From Caprella mutica (taxonomy: Eukaryota > Arthropoda > Malacostraca > Amphipoda > Caprellidae): a stretch of 64,000 bases of DNA. The stretch covers positions 203,707-267,706 of the forward strand of contig CANNZV010000516.1 of the NCBI GenBank assembly GCA_947561585.1. The letters are read 5' to 3'. Both the position numbers and the translations under genes were made by a program. The stretch's first letter is position 1; every line of letters starts with the position of its first letter. The notes under the pieces were generated by a model. It worked only from the letters and a program-made list of their open reading frames with translations. It was not told the origin of the DNA and did not search any database. Positions 1-12,300 of this stretch are shown here, piece after piece.

Positions 1-339
1 CACGATTAGGAGGAATTATCTACTAATAATTGACGCTAATTATTCTTATATTAGAAGTAATTACTTGGTATGGTAAATGTAGTTGGTAAAATATTATTCA
101 AAATTCAGTGAAAGAAAAGACTGAGAAGTTGGTAGAAAATGATCAAAGGTAGTAAAATATACTCATAAGCTGATAAAAAATTACTCACAATATGTTAATA
201 GTAACTCATAAGTGGATGAAATACAAGAACAATGACCAAGAAATAGTTAGGGTTCTGCAGAAATTACTAACTAAGGAAATCTCGTTTTGCAGCACATATC
301 CAAATCCTTTGGGTTCTTTCACGTCAGTCTCACGCCAAT

Positions 340-730
340 GTTTCAGTGTTTGAGTGCCATGTTACAGAAACAGTTACTCTGGCATAAGTAAAGTCCTCTA
401 TAGTGAAATACTGCAAAGTGAATGTAGTGTCATGAGTAAGAATATAGCCTGTATAGTGAGCCATTGTCTTAGTGTTTGAGTGCCATGTTACAGAAACAGT
501 TACTCTGACATATGTAAGTGCAGTCCTCTATAGTGAATAGACTAAGGATCTAGCCTCAATAGTGAATCGATTTTCTTTAGTCTGACATAAATAGCCATCA
601 GTTTTCTAAGACTGATGGCTATTCATGGCAGACTAAAGAAAATTTGTTCACCATAGAGGCTACTTCCTTATTCATGACTTTACATTCACTATACAGAATT
701 TCATTACAGAGGAGATCTGCAGTACAGTGC
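340..730. repeat. Foldback element with pogo/Tigger-like sequence and nested hairpin
   Basis: Bases 388-460 are the inverted complement of 655-730 (CCTCTATAGTGAA-type ends), and an inner inverted repeat spans 552-661. A segment including GTTACAGAAACAGTTACTCTG occurs twice as a direct repeat (near 362 and near 490). The CTCTATAGTGAA motif recurs near 11080. A non-coding MITE is most likely. Confidence 0.6.
552..661. repeat. 110-nt near-perfect hairpin
   Basis: Arms of about 50 bases beginning AGCCTC and ending GAGGCT pair with few mismatches around an 8-base loop (tttctaag). It could be the centre of a MITE or fold as a precursor-miRNA-like RNA if transcribed. Confidence 0.7.
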
Positions 731-1439
731 CTGAGTCTCATTCAGCTCTTCTTCATTGTAGGTAGAAATTTTACACATAAAAAAGGTGAGGACCGCTACA
801 ATTGGTGAGATAGATTTGCTATAGGCATTAAAATTATTCTTATGGTTTGTTAAAATTGTTAAGTTGGGAATTTGAAAATTCTTAAATTTTCTCAATTTCC
901 ATAAATTTTCCTTGATAAATTCTAATTTTATCTTAAATATCTCTCAAGTATCCCTCAATTTATCAGAAATAATTGTACCCCCAAATAATCTAAAACAACT
1001 AAAATTCTTCTAAAAATAACAAAAAATCAGTGAAATTCTACCAAAATGACCTAAATTTTCATGAAAAATCCCTGCACGTATATCCTAAGCCTCAAAATTA
1101 TTCATAAAGCGTGCCAATGTTTCATAAAGCACACATAAATATTCATACATGAATTGCTTTCAGTCATATTCCCTGACAATATTACATGACTAAATAAATG
1201 TCCAGTGTATCGACTTCGAATTCTTTCCATTGATAAATGAATTTGGTTAATTTGTCACGCATATTTGTTTTTCCACTACCTGACAACAGTATTAGGTAAT
1301 TTAACTATTCGAACAGAACATTTAATGACACAAAAAGATAGACTTCAACTGTCTATGATTGAATTACAAAAGAAACTCTAGTGTGTTGCCCATCAGGAGA
1401 AATTAAATTGAAAGATTCTTTGATTCCCTAAAATAAAGA

Positions 1440-1785
1440 ATGTTACGGGCAACTGAAGAGGTATGTTACGGGCAACTGAAGAGGTATGTTTCGGGTAACT
1501 GAAGAGGTATGTTTCGGGTAACTGAAGAGGTATGTTACGGGTAACTGAAGAGGTATGTTACGGGTAACTGAAGAGGTATGTTACGGGTAACTGAAGAGGT
1601 ATGTTTCGGGTAAATGAAGAGGTATGTTACGGGTAACTGAAGAGGTATGTTACGGGTAACTGAAGAGGTATGTTACGGGTAACTGAAGAGGTATGTTACG
1701 GGTAACTGAAGAGGTATGTTACGGGTATCTGAAGAGGTATGTTACGGGTAACTGAAGAGGTATGTTACGGGTAACTGAAGAGGTG
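1440..1785. repeat. 23-bp tandem array (about 15 copies)
   Basis: The unit is built on GTTACGGGTAACTGAAGAGG with very few substitutions (C/T, A/T). The GTTACGGGTAAC part is a near palindrome. It is directly followed by an unrelated 32-bp array. No coding potential. Confidence 0.95.
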
Positions 1786-2493
1786 TGACCTATCTACAAG
1801 TTGATCATTATAATAATAGACCTATCTACTAGTTAAGCATTATAATAATAGACCTATCTACTAGTTAAGCATTATAATAATAGTCTTATCTACTAGTTAA
1901 GTATTATAATAATAGACCTATCTACAGGTTAAGCATTATAATAATAGTCCTATCTACTAGTTAAGCATTATAATAATAGACCTATCTACAGGTTAAGCAT
2001 TATAATAATAGACCTATCTACTAGTTAAGTATTATAATAATAGACCTATCTACTAGTTAAGCATTATAATAATAGACCTATCTACTAGTTAAGCATTATA
2101 ATAATAGAGCTATCTACAAGTTAAGCATTATAATAATAGACCTATCTACAAGTTAACCATTATAATAATAGACCTATCTACAAGTTAAGCATTATAATAA
2201 TAGACCTATCTACTAGTTAAGCATTATAATAATAGTCCTATCTACTAGTTAAGCATTATAATAATAGACCTATCTACAGGTTAAGCATTATAATAATAGA
2301 CCTATCTACTAGTTAAGCATTATAATAATAGACCTATCTACTAGTTAAGCATTATAATAATAGACCTATCTACTAGTTAAGCATTATAATAATAGAGCTA
2401 TCTACAAGTTAAGCATTATAATAATAGAGCTATCTACAAGTTAACCATTATAATAATAGACCTATCTACAAGTTAAGCATTATAATAATAGAC
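1786..2493. repeat. 32-bp tandem array (about 22 copies)
   Basis: The unit contains GACCTATCTACTAGTTAAGC followed by an AT-rich ATTATAATAATA. Variants alternate ACTAG/ACAAG/ACAGG. Blocks of the same variant order recur, pointing to multi-unit duplication. Confidence 0.95.
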
Positions 2494-3059
2494 CAAGAAT
2501 CCTCCATTCTATAGAAAGTTTCCAGAAAAAACAATTTTCCGAATGTCGCAAATTGATTTGCCGGTCGTCAATTATCGGTTGGTAGGCAGAGCACAGCCAG
2601 CACTCGTGATCGAATCACATTGTCTTTTATTGAGTTCTCCCCAAATGTGGTTCGTGTCAATTGACGTTAGATTGAGGTGTCAGCAGGGGTAAAGAGGCAA
2701 ATGTCAATGGCTACTTGAATGTTAATTTCTCGAGGGATATTATTTGGGATGAAGATAGTGCCCAGTGAAGAGGAAATTTGTATTAAATGAGGTAGGATGG
2801 GTTAGTGAATAAATTATAAGGAATTTTACTCCAAATCTGGTGGCGAAATAATATAGATTTTAAAAGGGATATATTGTTCATATTATCATAGCTGAATCTT
2901 TATCGTGAACGTACATTTTATAGACCTGAAAGGATCAGAATAACTGAAGAGAAAAAGAACTATGTACCATTTTTGTGTAAAAAGTCTGAGTTTTGAGTTG
3001 TAGAAAGATCCTTTACTTGCGCAGAATTGAAGCTTGCGTAGAAGAGTTTTGAGAGTAGA
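2494..3059. other. No recognisable gene
   Basis: AT-rich sequence without an exon-like open frame or recognisable repeat, except one copy of a 31-bp direct repeat (3010-3040) whose partner lies just past the adjacent MITE. Confidence 0.5.
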
Positions 3060-3262
3060 GGGCCGTACACACGCAGGGTTTTTAAGTATTTCCACGAAAC
3101 TTTTTGCTAAGCTCCTCCTACTTTCTCCACGAAAATATAAGAAAAAAAGATAAAATAAATAACAATTATATCGTTTTTTCTTATATTCTCGTTGAAAAAG
3201 AAGGAGGAGCTTAGTAAAAAGTCTGGTGGAAAGACTTAAAAAGCCCTACGTGTGTACGGCCC
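3060..3262. mobile_element. MITE family A, foldback copy
   Basis: The terminal inverted repeat begins GGGCCGTACACACGCAGGG and ends with its complement. Inner arms contain GCTAAGCTCCTCC and AGGAGGAGCTTAG and the ATATAAGAAAAAA / TTTTTTCTTATAT stretch. It is non-coding and the whole unit can fold into one hairpin. Confidence 0.85.
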
Positions 3263-3299
3263 TTTACTTGCGCAGAATTGAAGCTTGCGTAAACGAGAT

Positions 3300-4400
3300 T
3301 TGTATTCCTAAAATAAGGTAGATATACTATTTTCTATTCAACTGCGATGTTAATTTAATTATTCATAACAAAATAGGTTGTCAGCTATTTATTGTAGTTT
3401 TCATCACAGTTAATTTGAAAAAGGATCACGAATTAATGAATGAAACTGAGCAGTCTTTTTCAGAGCAGCAGTCATATTGGACTTTATGGGTTTTTAATTA
3501 TTCTGTGTGGTGTATTTTTCACAGTTGTTTGTTATTTATATTTAGAAGTAAGCAAAAGAAGTGTTCTCTGAGTTTCACTTCACAAACTCCGTTACGTGAG
3601 ATGGATGGCAGACATAAAGCCATCCTTACACTTTAAGAGTAGCAAAGTTACCTAATGACATCATGACTAGGGCTAAATTGAGAAGAGCATAGGCCTAAAA
3701 TGAGAAGAGCAACCTGCCATGCCTTCAAAAGCTCTAAATCTTCTACACTGTAAAGAGAGCAATGATCTAGAATAGAGCACTGAGTTCAAAGAGTAGAATG
3801 TCACCGTACTGATGTGTAATCTGCAGATCGTCCGTTATTGTCCATTACTGTGAATGTTCATCGCATTATTTAGTTAAATATTAATTTCAAACAATATCCT
3901 CGGGAGTTTGTCGGAAATGTCCGACGAAAGAAGATAATCTGTAATAATTTCCTTTTTAAGATATATTAAAATTTTATTTTCGTCCTATCACGATAAACGA
4001 TTATCTGCGATTGTAATTTCCCGATTGGGATTCACCTTCACATACCTTGTAGTAGGATGTTCTTAGGACTTTGCTCATCCTTCTCTTATATAGTCATTAC
4101 TGCTGCATTTTGAGTTGCTTCGTTTAACCAGATTTTGTGAATATGTATTGTGTTTTGTTTCAGTTAGTTAAAAAAATGGCGATATGCTCCTCCACTGAAA
4201 TGTAGACAGATTCCACAGCAAGTAGAAGAGATATATTCTCTATCATATCAAATTTCAAACATCTAAGTTACGAGCTATCGGTATGTTCCACATTTCAAAT
4301 TATAGAGGGAGAAAGTATTTAATAAATCAAATAAAGATTTAAATAAAAATTATTAAGAACTTTTTTCATATATGATCGAAAAAGTGGAATCATCCGACAA
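3300..4400. other. No recognisable gene; degenerate family-B MITE near its end
   Basis: Short open frames only. About 4270-4400 shows a decayed foldback (CGAGCTATCGG... with TATATGATCGAAAAAGTGGAA... CCGACAACTCG) resembling the family B MITEs. Confidence 0.4.
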
Positions 4401-4404
4401 CTCG

Positions 4405-6187
4405 AATCTAAGCCCGCCCTCTTCTCACTTCCATTTCTATTCTTTGAGAAGAATCTAATTCTCTTTCTCACTTCCATCTCTATTCTTTCAAAAGAATCTA
4501 ATTCTCTTCTCTCACTTCCATCTCTATTCTTTCAAAAGAATCTAATCCTCTCTCTCACTTCCATCTCTATTCTTTCAAAAGAATCTAATTCTCTCTCTTA
4601 CTTCCATCTCTATTCTTTCAAAAGAATCTAATTCTCTCTCTTACTTCCATCTCTATTCTTTCAAAAGAATCTAATTCTCTTTTCTCACTTCCATCTCTAT
4701 TCTTTCAAAAGAATCTAATTCTCTCTCTCACTTCCATCTCTATTCTTTCAAAAGAATCTAATCCTCTCTCTCACTTCCATCTCTATTCTTTCAAAAGAAT
4801 CTAATCCTCTCTCTCACTTCCATCTCTATTCTTTCAAAAGAATCTGATTCTCTTTCTCACTTCCATCTCTATTCTTTCAAAAGAATCTAATCCTCTCTCT
4901 CACTTCCATCTCTATTCTTTCAAAAGAATCTAATCCTCTCTCTCACTTCCATCTCTATTCTTTCAAAAGAATCTGATTCTCTTTCTCACTTCCATCTCTA
5001 TTCTTTCAAAAGAATCGAATTCTCTTTTCTCACTTCCATCTCTATTCTTTCAAAAGAATCTAATCCTCTCTCTCACTTCCATCTCTATTCTTTCAAAAGA
5101 ATCTAATTCTCTTTTCTCACTTCCATCTCTATTCTTTCAAAAGAATCTAATTCTCTTTTCTCACTTCCATCTCTATTCTTTCAAAAGAATCTAATCCTCT
5201 CTCTCATTTCCATCTCTATTCTTTCAAAAGAATCTGATTCTCTTTCTCACTTCCATCTCTATTCTTTCAAAAGAATCTAATTCTCTTTTCTCACTTCCAT
5301 CTCTATTCTTTCAAAAGAATCTAATCCTCTCTCTCACTTCCATCTCTATTCTTTCAAAAGAATCTAATTCTCTTTTCTCACTTCCATCTCTATTCTTTCA
5401 AAAGAATCTAATCCTCTCTCTCACTTCCATCTCTATTCTTTCAAAAGAATCTAATCCTCTCTCTCACTTCCATCTATATTCTTTCAAAAGAATCTAATCC
5501 TCTCTCTCACTTCCATCTCTATTCTTTCAAAAGAATCTAATCCTCTCTCTCACTTCCATCTCTATTCTTTCAAAAGAATCTAATCCTCTTTCTCACTTCC
5601 ATCTCTATTCTTTCAAAAGAATCTAATTCTCTTTTCTCACTTCCATCTCTATTCTTTCAAAAGAATCTGATCCTCTCTCTTACTTCCATCTCTATTCTTT
5701 CAAAAGAATCTAATTCTCTTTCTCACTTCCATCTCTATTCTTTCAAAAGAATCTAATTCTCTCTCTTACTTCCATCTCTATTCTTTCAAAAGAATCTAAT
5801 TCTCTCTCTCACTTCCATCTCTATTCTTTCAAAAGAATCTAATCCTCTCTCACACTTCCATCTCTATTCTTTCAAAAGAATCTAATCCTCTCTCTCACTT
5901 CCATCTCTATTCTTTCAAAAGAATCTAATTCTCTCTCTCACTTCCATCTCTATTCTTTCAAAAGAATCTAATCCTCTCTCTCACTTCCATCTCTATTCTT
6001 TCAAAAGAATCTAATTCTCTCTCTCACTTCCATCTCTATTCTTTCAAAAGAATCTAATCCTCTCTCTTACTTCCATCTCTATTCTTTCAAAAGAATCTAA
6101 TCCTCTTTCTCTCACTTCCATCTCTATTCTTTCAAAAGAATCTAATTCTCTTTCTCACTTCCATCTCTATTCTTTCAAAAGAATTTA
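4405..6187. repeat. 42-45-bp tandem array (about 41 copies)
   Basis: The unit contains CTTCCATCTCTATTCTTTCA, AAAGAATCTAAT and a CT-rich tail of varying length (CTCTCTCTCA, CTTTTCTCA). Each unit has an internal near-palindrome (ATTCTTT/AAAGAAT). One strand is almost purely pyrimidine-rich outside the palindrome. Non-coding. Confidence 0.95.
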
Positions 6188-8228
6188 ATAGGCTCGTCAA
6201 TAAGTGAATCATCTCTCGTCAGATGAACTTTCATGCCAGTCCTCTATTAGTATAGTCAGGTGTATGGAACTTTAACTCACTTGGCAAATTGTTTTGAAGT
6301 TCCAATTACCAATTTTATCGCTCGGTACAGTCACTCAATTAAGTTGAAGTAGTCAATTTATTCGCTTGATATGGTACTCAATTTTTAGTTGTCTTTTCAA
6401 TATAGTTAGTAAAAGCTGTCATATCGTATTGTCAAAAATAAATAATGGACTTACGTGGAGTGAGTTTGAACTTAATACTTTGGGGTGAAAATTCATCGTT
6501 TCATTTTCAATATAAAAGTTCTTAGAGCTGAAATATAAGAAAAAATAGGAAAAAGTATATACATTTATAATTAAAAGTTCAATCTACCTTTATCTTTAAA
6601 TTTTATTCTTTCAATGTTTTAGAGTTAAATTTATTGGCTTCACCGACAAAAAAGTTAATGAATCATGTTACTGAATATGTTTCATTCTATTAGATGAATT
6701 TTCTCCGTTTTCTGAATTTCTTTTGTAATTCTGAACGTTCGTCACGTTCGTTGCTCAGTTATTACCAAGTAATATCGTCTTACATAAGCCATTGTTAAAT
6801 TATTAGCAAATTCTCTTTCCTCTTATGTAATCTATTCCTAGTTTCAAAATCCCACTAACGACGCTACCATAAAATTCACAACATTTTATTTAGTTACCTA
6901 CTTGTTTTGGTATTTCGCGACAGTGTTGTTCTTTAGGTAATCTCTTACAGGTAGGTTCGTTATTTTCTCTCATTTTCTCATGTCAAGTTAAGTCTAAGCC
7001 CCAGGTAATTGGATACGGGTGAGGGACAGTCAAGATAAAATTCTTCTAACAGGCGGATGCTAGATTTGTCTTTTTGCAGGATATTTAAGTTCATAGTGTA
7101 AAACATTTCATTGAAAACAATTCAGTTTCCATTCTTTTATTCCTGTTTAACCTGTAGCAACATTATCAATCTTTAAGGAATTATCTCTTTTAAATCATTA
7201 TTTCTTGTAAAAATATGTAAAAAATATGTAACTATACTACGAACTTTCAAGATATTATTCGATCAATTTCTTGTATAAAAAAAAATTTAATTGTTTTTCT
7301 ATACATTCTTCTGGAATCTTCCCATCGTTTTAATTCTTGTAAGAGCAACTTACAAACCCCTTCGCTCTTGTAGGGTCATATTTGTATCATATTTTTTTAC
7401 AAACACTGGAATAATTTTTTTCACGTAGTATAATGGCTTGGACTCAATATTTACACATGAATGTCCTGAATCTTTGTACATTCAATGAATTTGTTTAATC
7501 CATTTTGCCTGTTGCAAATATAATGAATAATATATTATGTAATTGGGACAAGAGTTAATGAATGTCATGAGAAACATGAAATGTGAAGAAAAATATATCC
7601 AATTTTGATGCTGCAAAAGTAAATCTTTTACAAAATGGTTGTTTTTTCTATATAATCTGTTAACAATAGAACAAATTGGTGATAAATAGACTACTAAATA
7701 GACTACTAATTAACAAAACGCATCGAAATATTATTGCAAGAGAATAATTTATTTGCCGTAGTGCGAATTTTGACCTAACTAACCTAATAAGCAGGAGAAC
7801 CAAAAACAGACTCGCTTGTCGAGATTCTTTTGCCTTCGTGTTTTGCCCCGCATTTCAATTTAGTTGTTTACACCTCCTCATTTGCAGTCTCAATAGAAGG
7901 CTCTGTTTGATCGCATCCAAAACATCTTCAATCTCTACTTCACGCATTTTTTACTGTCATGTTCTAGGTTTTTTCCAGTAATGAAGGATATAGAATATTT
8001 ATATATCCTAGAGAGGAAATTGATTGAATTTTGGTATCTAGAGAGAGAGTTTTGGAGGGGCCATAGAAGATTAAGAGAGGAGATGAGGCCATAGAAGATT
8101 AAGAAAGGTTCTCTCATTTTAATTCAATGGTTCCACCACAATATTTTCTCCGAGTAGCTAAACGTAACAAATAACTATTTTAAGATATTTTGATATTTTT
8201 ATTACCATAAACCAAAAAAAATATGGAA
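6188..8228. other. No recognisable gene
   Basis: About 2 kb of AT-rich DNA. Open frames are short and show no family similarity I recognise. A short direct duplication (GCCATAGAAGATTAAGA) occurs near 8060-8105. Confidence 0.5.
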
Positions 8229-8230
8229 AT

Positions 8231-8455
8231 AACGGCTCTAGGACAACTGCCATAGCGGACAACTGCCATGTGGACCTTACAATCAATGAAAGGTTAAGTT
8301 TACAAGCGCATTACGAATCACCCAAAAAAAATTATAATATAGTGCATGGCACTTATCCGCTATGGCAGTTGTCCGCTATAGCAATTGTCCGCATCGCCGT
8401 TGTCCGCATGGCAGTTGTCCGCTGTGCAGTTGTCCGCTGTGCAGTTGTCCGTACA
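8231..8455. repeat. Foldback element made of ATGGCAGTTGTCCGC units
   Basis: The left end carries GGACAACTGCCATAGCGGAC in one orientation; the right end carries at least six copies of CAGTTGTCCGC-type units in the other. It is therefore an inverted repeat whose right arm has expanded in tandem. The open frame through it is a by-product. Confidence 0.75.
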
Positions 8456-9177
8456 CCGAAATAAATTGCTCTGAGATCTATATAACTATAATATTATTTT
8501 AAGAAACAAACATACTCCAACGAAAGATATTTTGCTAGAAGTTTCGTCATAGAAAAGTATCTAATTAACTTAACTTCAAGGTACTTCAATTGACAATTTC
8601 CAATGAACTTTTTAATCAAGCTCATCTTTTTTTCACCAAACTACTCAGAAGCTTTCACATCATATGAAGATCATTTCATAGAAACACCATCTTTATTATT
8701 CAATGATCACTCTGCAAACTTTTCAAAGAAACTCTTCGATGGACAAAGAAAACTACCTACACAAACTCAAAACCAAAACACTATAACTAATAAAATAAAC
8801 AACTAACTTATCATCTCAAAGTTGGAATCGAAAACAACGAAAGACAAATTTGTCTCCCTAAGTTGCTCAATCTCAATTTGTTTGTTTTGGGTCAGAAGCC
8901 AGCGAGAAGAAACTATCATACAACCGTTGGTTGTAAATACCCTCTAAAATCTACCATGGGACTATGGTGGGAATATATCCTCTTATTTTACTATAGTAGG
9001 TATAGCTTATTTTGGAAGATAAATGTGGTCGGATTGCTCATTTATGATTATAACAGATGATATCTATTATTCAATATTAAATTAACGGTCATTACAAATA
9101 TGTATTTCTCATTCAGGGACTATTGTTCATGAATATTGTGATATTATTTTTATCCATGAGTTTCATTATAGAATTTA

Positions 9178-9262
9178 TAGATGGAACCATAACTAAACCA
9201 TTTGGTCAGATGAAACAATAACTAAACCATTTGGTCAGGTGAAACCATAGCTAAACCATATT
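9178..9262. repeat. 28-bp tandem repeat (3 copies)
   Basis: Three near-identical copies of a unit with ACTAAACCATTTGGTCAG, ending about 70 bp before the first visible PDE1 exon. Confidence 0.85.
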
Positions 9263-9332
9263 GTCATGCAAAACTCTTCTTGTCTCTCTTTTTTCTATTC
9301 TCTATTTTCATGTTTTTCTCTTTCTCTTGCAG

Positions 9333-12300
9333 TCGCCAGTCCCCCCGACAAGTCAGGTGGAGTCGCTGCCGCTGCTTCCCCTCGTGACGAAGGACCCCTT
9401 CAGTACCCTGCATCAACAGGCAGCAAGAATGGCCAATTATCCAGTGAGTAAAACTGAAACTATCTTGCCAGTGAAATACTAGTAGCTAGGTTCCATTATT
9501 TTAAAACCAAGCCAGTGAAATCATACGTCATCAACTGTGGACCAATCACAGCATGACTTAGTGTAATATTAGTTGCTAGGTTCGTTTATTATAAACCCAA
9601 ACTAAAAAGTCTTACGTCATCAACTGTGGACCAATCATAACATAGGTAAATGAAATAATAGTAGCTAGGTTTCATTATTCTAAACCAAGTCAGATAAGTC
9701 ATATGTAATCAACAGCATAGCTAAGCGAAATATTAGTTGTTTATATTCCATTATTCTAAGCCCAAGCCAAAGAAATCTTACGCCATCAACTATAGACCAA
9801 TCACAGGATGGCTAAGCGAAATATTAGTTTACTATATCTCATTATTCTAAGCCAAATCAGGGAAGTATACGTCATCAACTGTGGACCAATCACAGCATGG
9901 CTAAGTTAAATATTAGTTGATTATATTTCATTATTCTAAGCCAAGTCAGGGAAGTATACGTAATCAAATGTGGACCAATCACAGTATAGCTAAGCGAAAT
10001 ATTAGTTGATTATATCTCCTTATTCTAAACCTAAGCCTGAGAAGTCATACGTCATCAACTGTGGACCAATCACAGTATAGCTAAGCGAAATATTAGTTGA
10101 TTATATCTCCTTATTCTAAACCTAAGCCAGAGAAGTCATACGTCATCAACTGTGGACCAATCACAGTATAGCTAAGCGAAATATTAGTTGATTATATCTC
10201 CTTATTCTAAACCTAAGCCTGAGAAGTCATACGTCATCAACTGTGGACCAATCACAGTATAGCTAAGCGAAATATTAGTTGATTATATCTCTATATTCTA
10301 AGCCTAAGCCAGAGAAGTCATACGTCATCAACTGTGGACCAATCACAGCATAGCTAAGCGAAATATTAGTTGATTATATCTCTATATTCTAAGCCTACGT
10401 AAGTGTAACGAGTTGACTCTGACAAAGCATATACAGAGTTGACAGAACTCGCTAGTAGCTTTTATTACCTTTCTTAGAAAAAAAGACTTTAGTAAAGTAA
10501 TTTTGCCTGAACCTACGATTTAAGCAACTACATAGTTATCTCACTTATGACTATAACATTTAAATTAAATTATACCATCGCATAATTTTCTATTCTGCAA
10601 ATAATATCACTAATGGAGAAAATTTAAAAATATACATATTGAAAATATATATGAAAGCTTCTAATAACGGCTGAAATCGTACTTTAAGTTTGTATTTAAC
10701 CACCCCTTAAAATTATCTATTGTAATACATGAATATGAGATCTTAAGATGACGCAGATGTACACTTTCTCATGAGATTAAAGGATGCATTTTCGTCCCCT
10801 TTATGTCGGTTTATTTTTCCTCAAATTATGTTTGGGCAAACTGCTTTACTTGGACTTATTGTTCTTTCCGTTGCCTCTGTTTAAAATATAATGCATTGAA
10901 ATAATGTACTTTTATTCAATTATATAATGAATTTTCATTCAGTTATTTTCATTTACGCCAATAGCATTTATTTATACAATGTTAATTTTCTAATTACTTT
11001 CATTCTTATCAATTGATTTACTATATAGAGTTCCATTTGTTCACTATATAGTGAGGCTACATCCTAATTTTATTCACTATAGAGGAGTTCTACTGTACCT
11101 ATTGTTGATGTTTCTGACATCTTTACAATTCTAATCGAATCAATAGGATATTTTCTAAAAATTTCAACATTTCTCCCTAGAACAAGGCTCCCTGACCATC
11201 CTTCGTCGGTCTAGCAGTCGCAGTCTGGGTCGCACCTCTCGAATATCCGCTGCGGGAACTCCCGAAGAAGCACCGGAAACAGTACAGGACCTGGAAGCTG
11301 ACCCGGAAAACCCGGAAGCTGTGGAAAAAGCCGTTGCTAGGTGGGTTGGAGTTATAAGAGGTTATATAATACTACAGATATTATGTTCTGTAAATATCTA
11401 ATACAATTCTAATAATGAATAGATTGCATTGAAGATGGCATTAACTTGATATATTATTATATTGATGGATGTAGCATAAACCTACCTAATTCTCCGGAAT
11501 AAATTCGGGTTCGGAATCCAAAATAAGGTTCGCGTACACACCTCTTTGTTTTAGAAGGATTGGGAATTAAATGTCTATTATAATCAGCACAATTCTTCTT
11601 TCTATGATTCGCATTGAAAATAATTTGGAGAATGACTGAAAGTATTGAAGAAATATATTCCATTTAAAATAAGCATTTAATTCAAAATACCCTTCATAAA
11701 TTCTTCAATAATATAGATTTAGTTGTAAAAGAATAACTGTTACCTCAGTAAAGTTTTCACATTTAATTAATTCCCTGGGGTACCTATATACCCTTGTTCC
11801 TTAATATGAGCTAGAAGTCTCCGTACAAAAGATTATTCCATCCTATTAGCAACTTCTGAAATGAACTCAAGATTTTCTCGATAGGCTAAATTTGTAGGCC
11901 GGTAAAATCTTTGGCGAGTTTGAGGGCTTAGGTAAAGATAGTCGATGATACTGAGGAGAGTTCGGAAACTTTTAACAAGCAACTCCAACTTTGCTTCCAC
12001 TCTGAAATTAAGTCGAATATTTCTAATTTTCAATAGCTTTCAATTAGTGAAATAGTAATCAGTAAATGTAATTAATTAATAATCATTTCTTTAGTTTTTG
12101 ATCATTCTTCTAAGTACAAAATTGTAAATTTAAATACTTTTTTAGGGTAAGTTCGTAATTATCGGTCAGTTCCACATTTTCGGACACGTAAGAAAAAAAC
12201 GATATAATAATAAATATTTCATTCTTATTTTAATTGGTATCAATCATACCTGTAGGTATCATTGATACCAATTAAAATAATTATTAAATAATTATTATTA

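Noticed and set aside
1440..2493. Regular direct repeats that might suggest a CRISPR array
   Set aside because: Units are contiguous with no unique spacers, there are no cas genes and the genome is eukaryotic.
4405..6187. Heat-shock elements in the 43-bp array
   Set aside because: TTC and GAA are separated by four bases rather than the two required by the heat-shock element.
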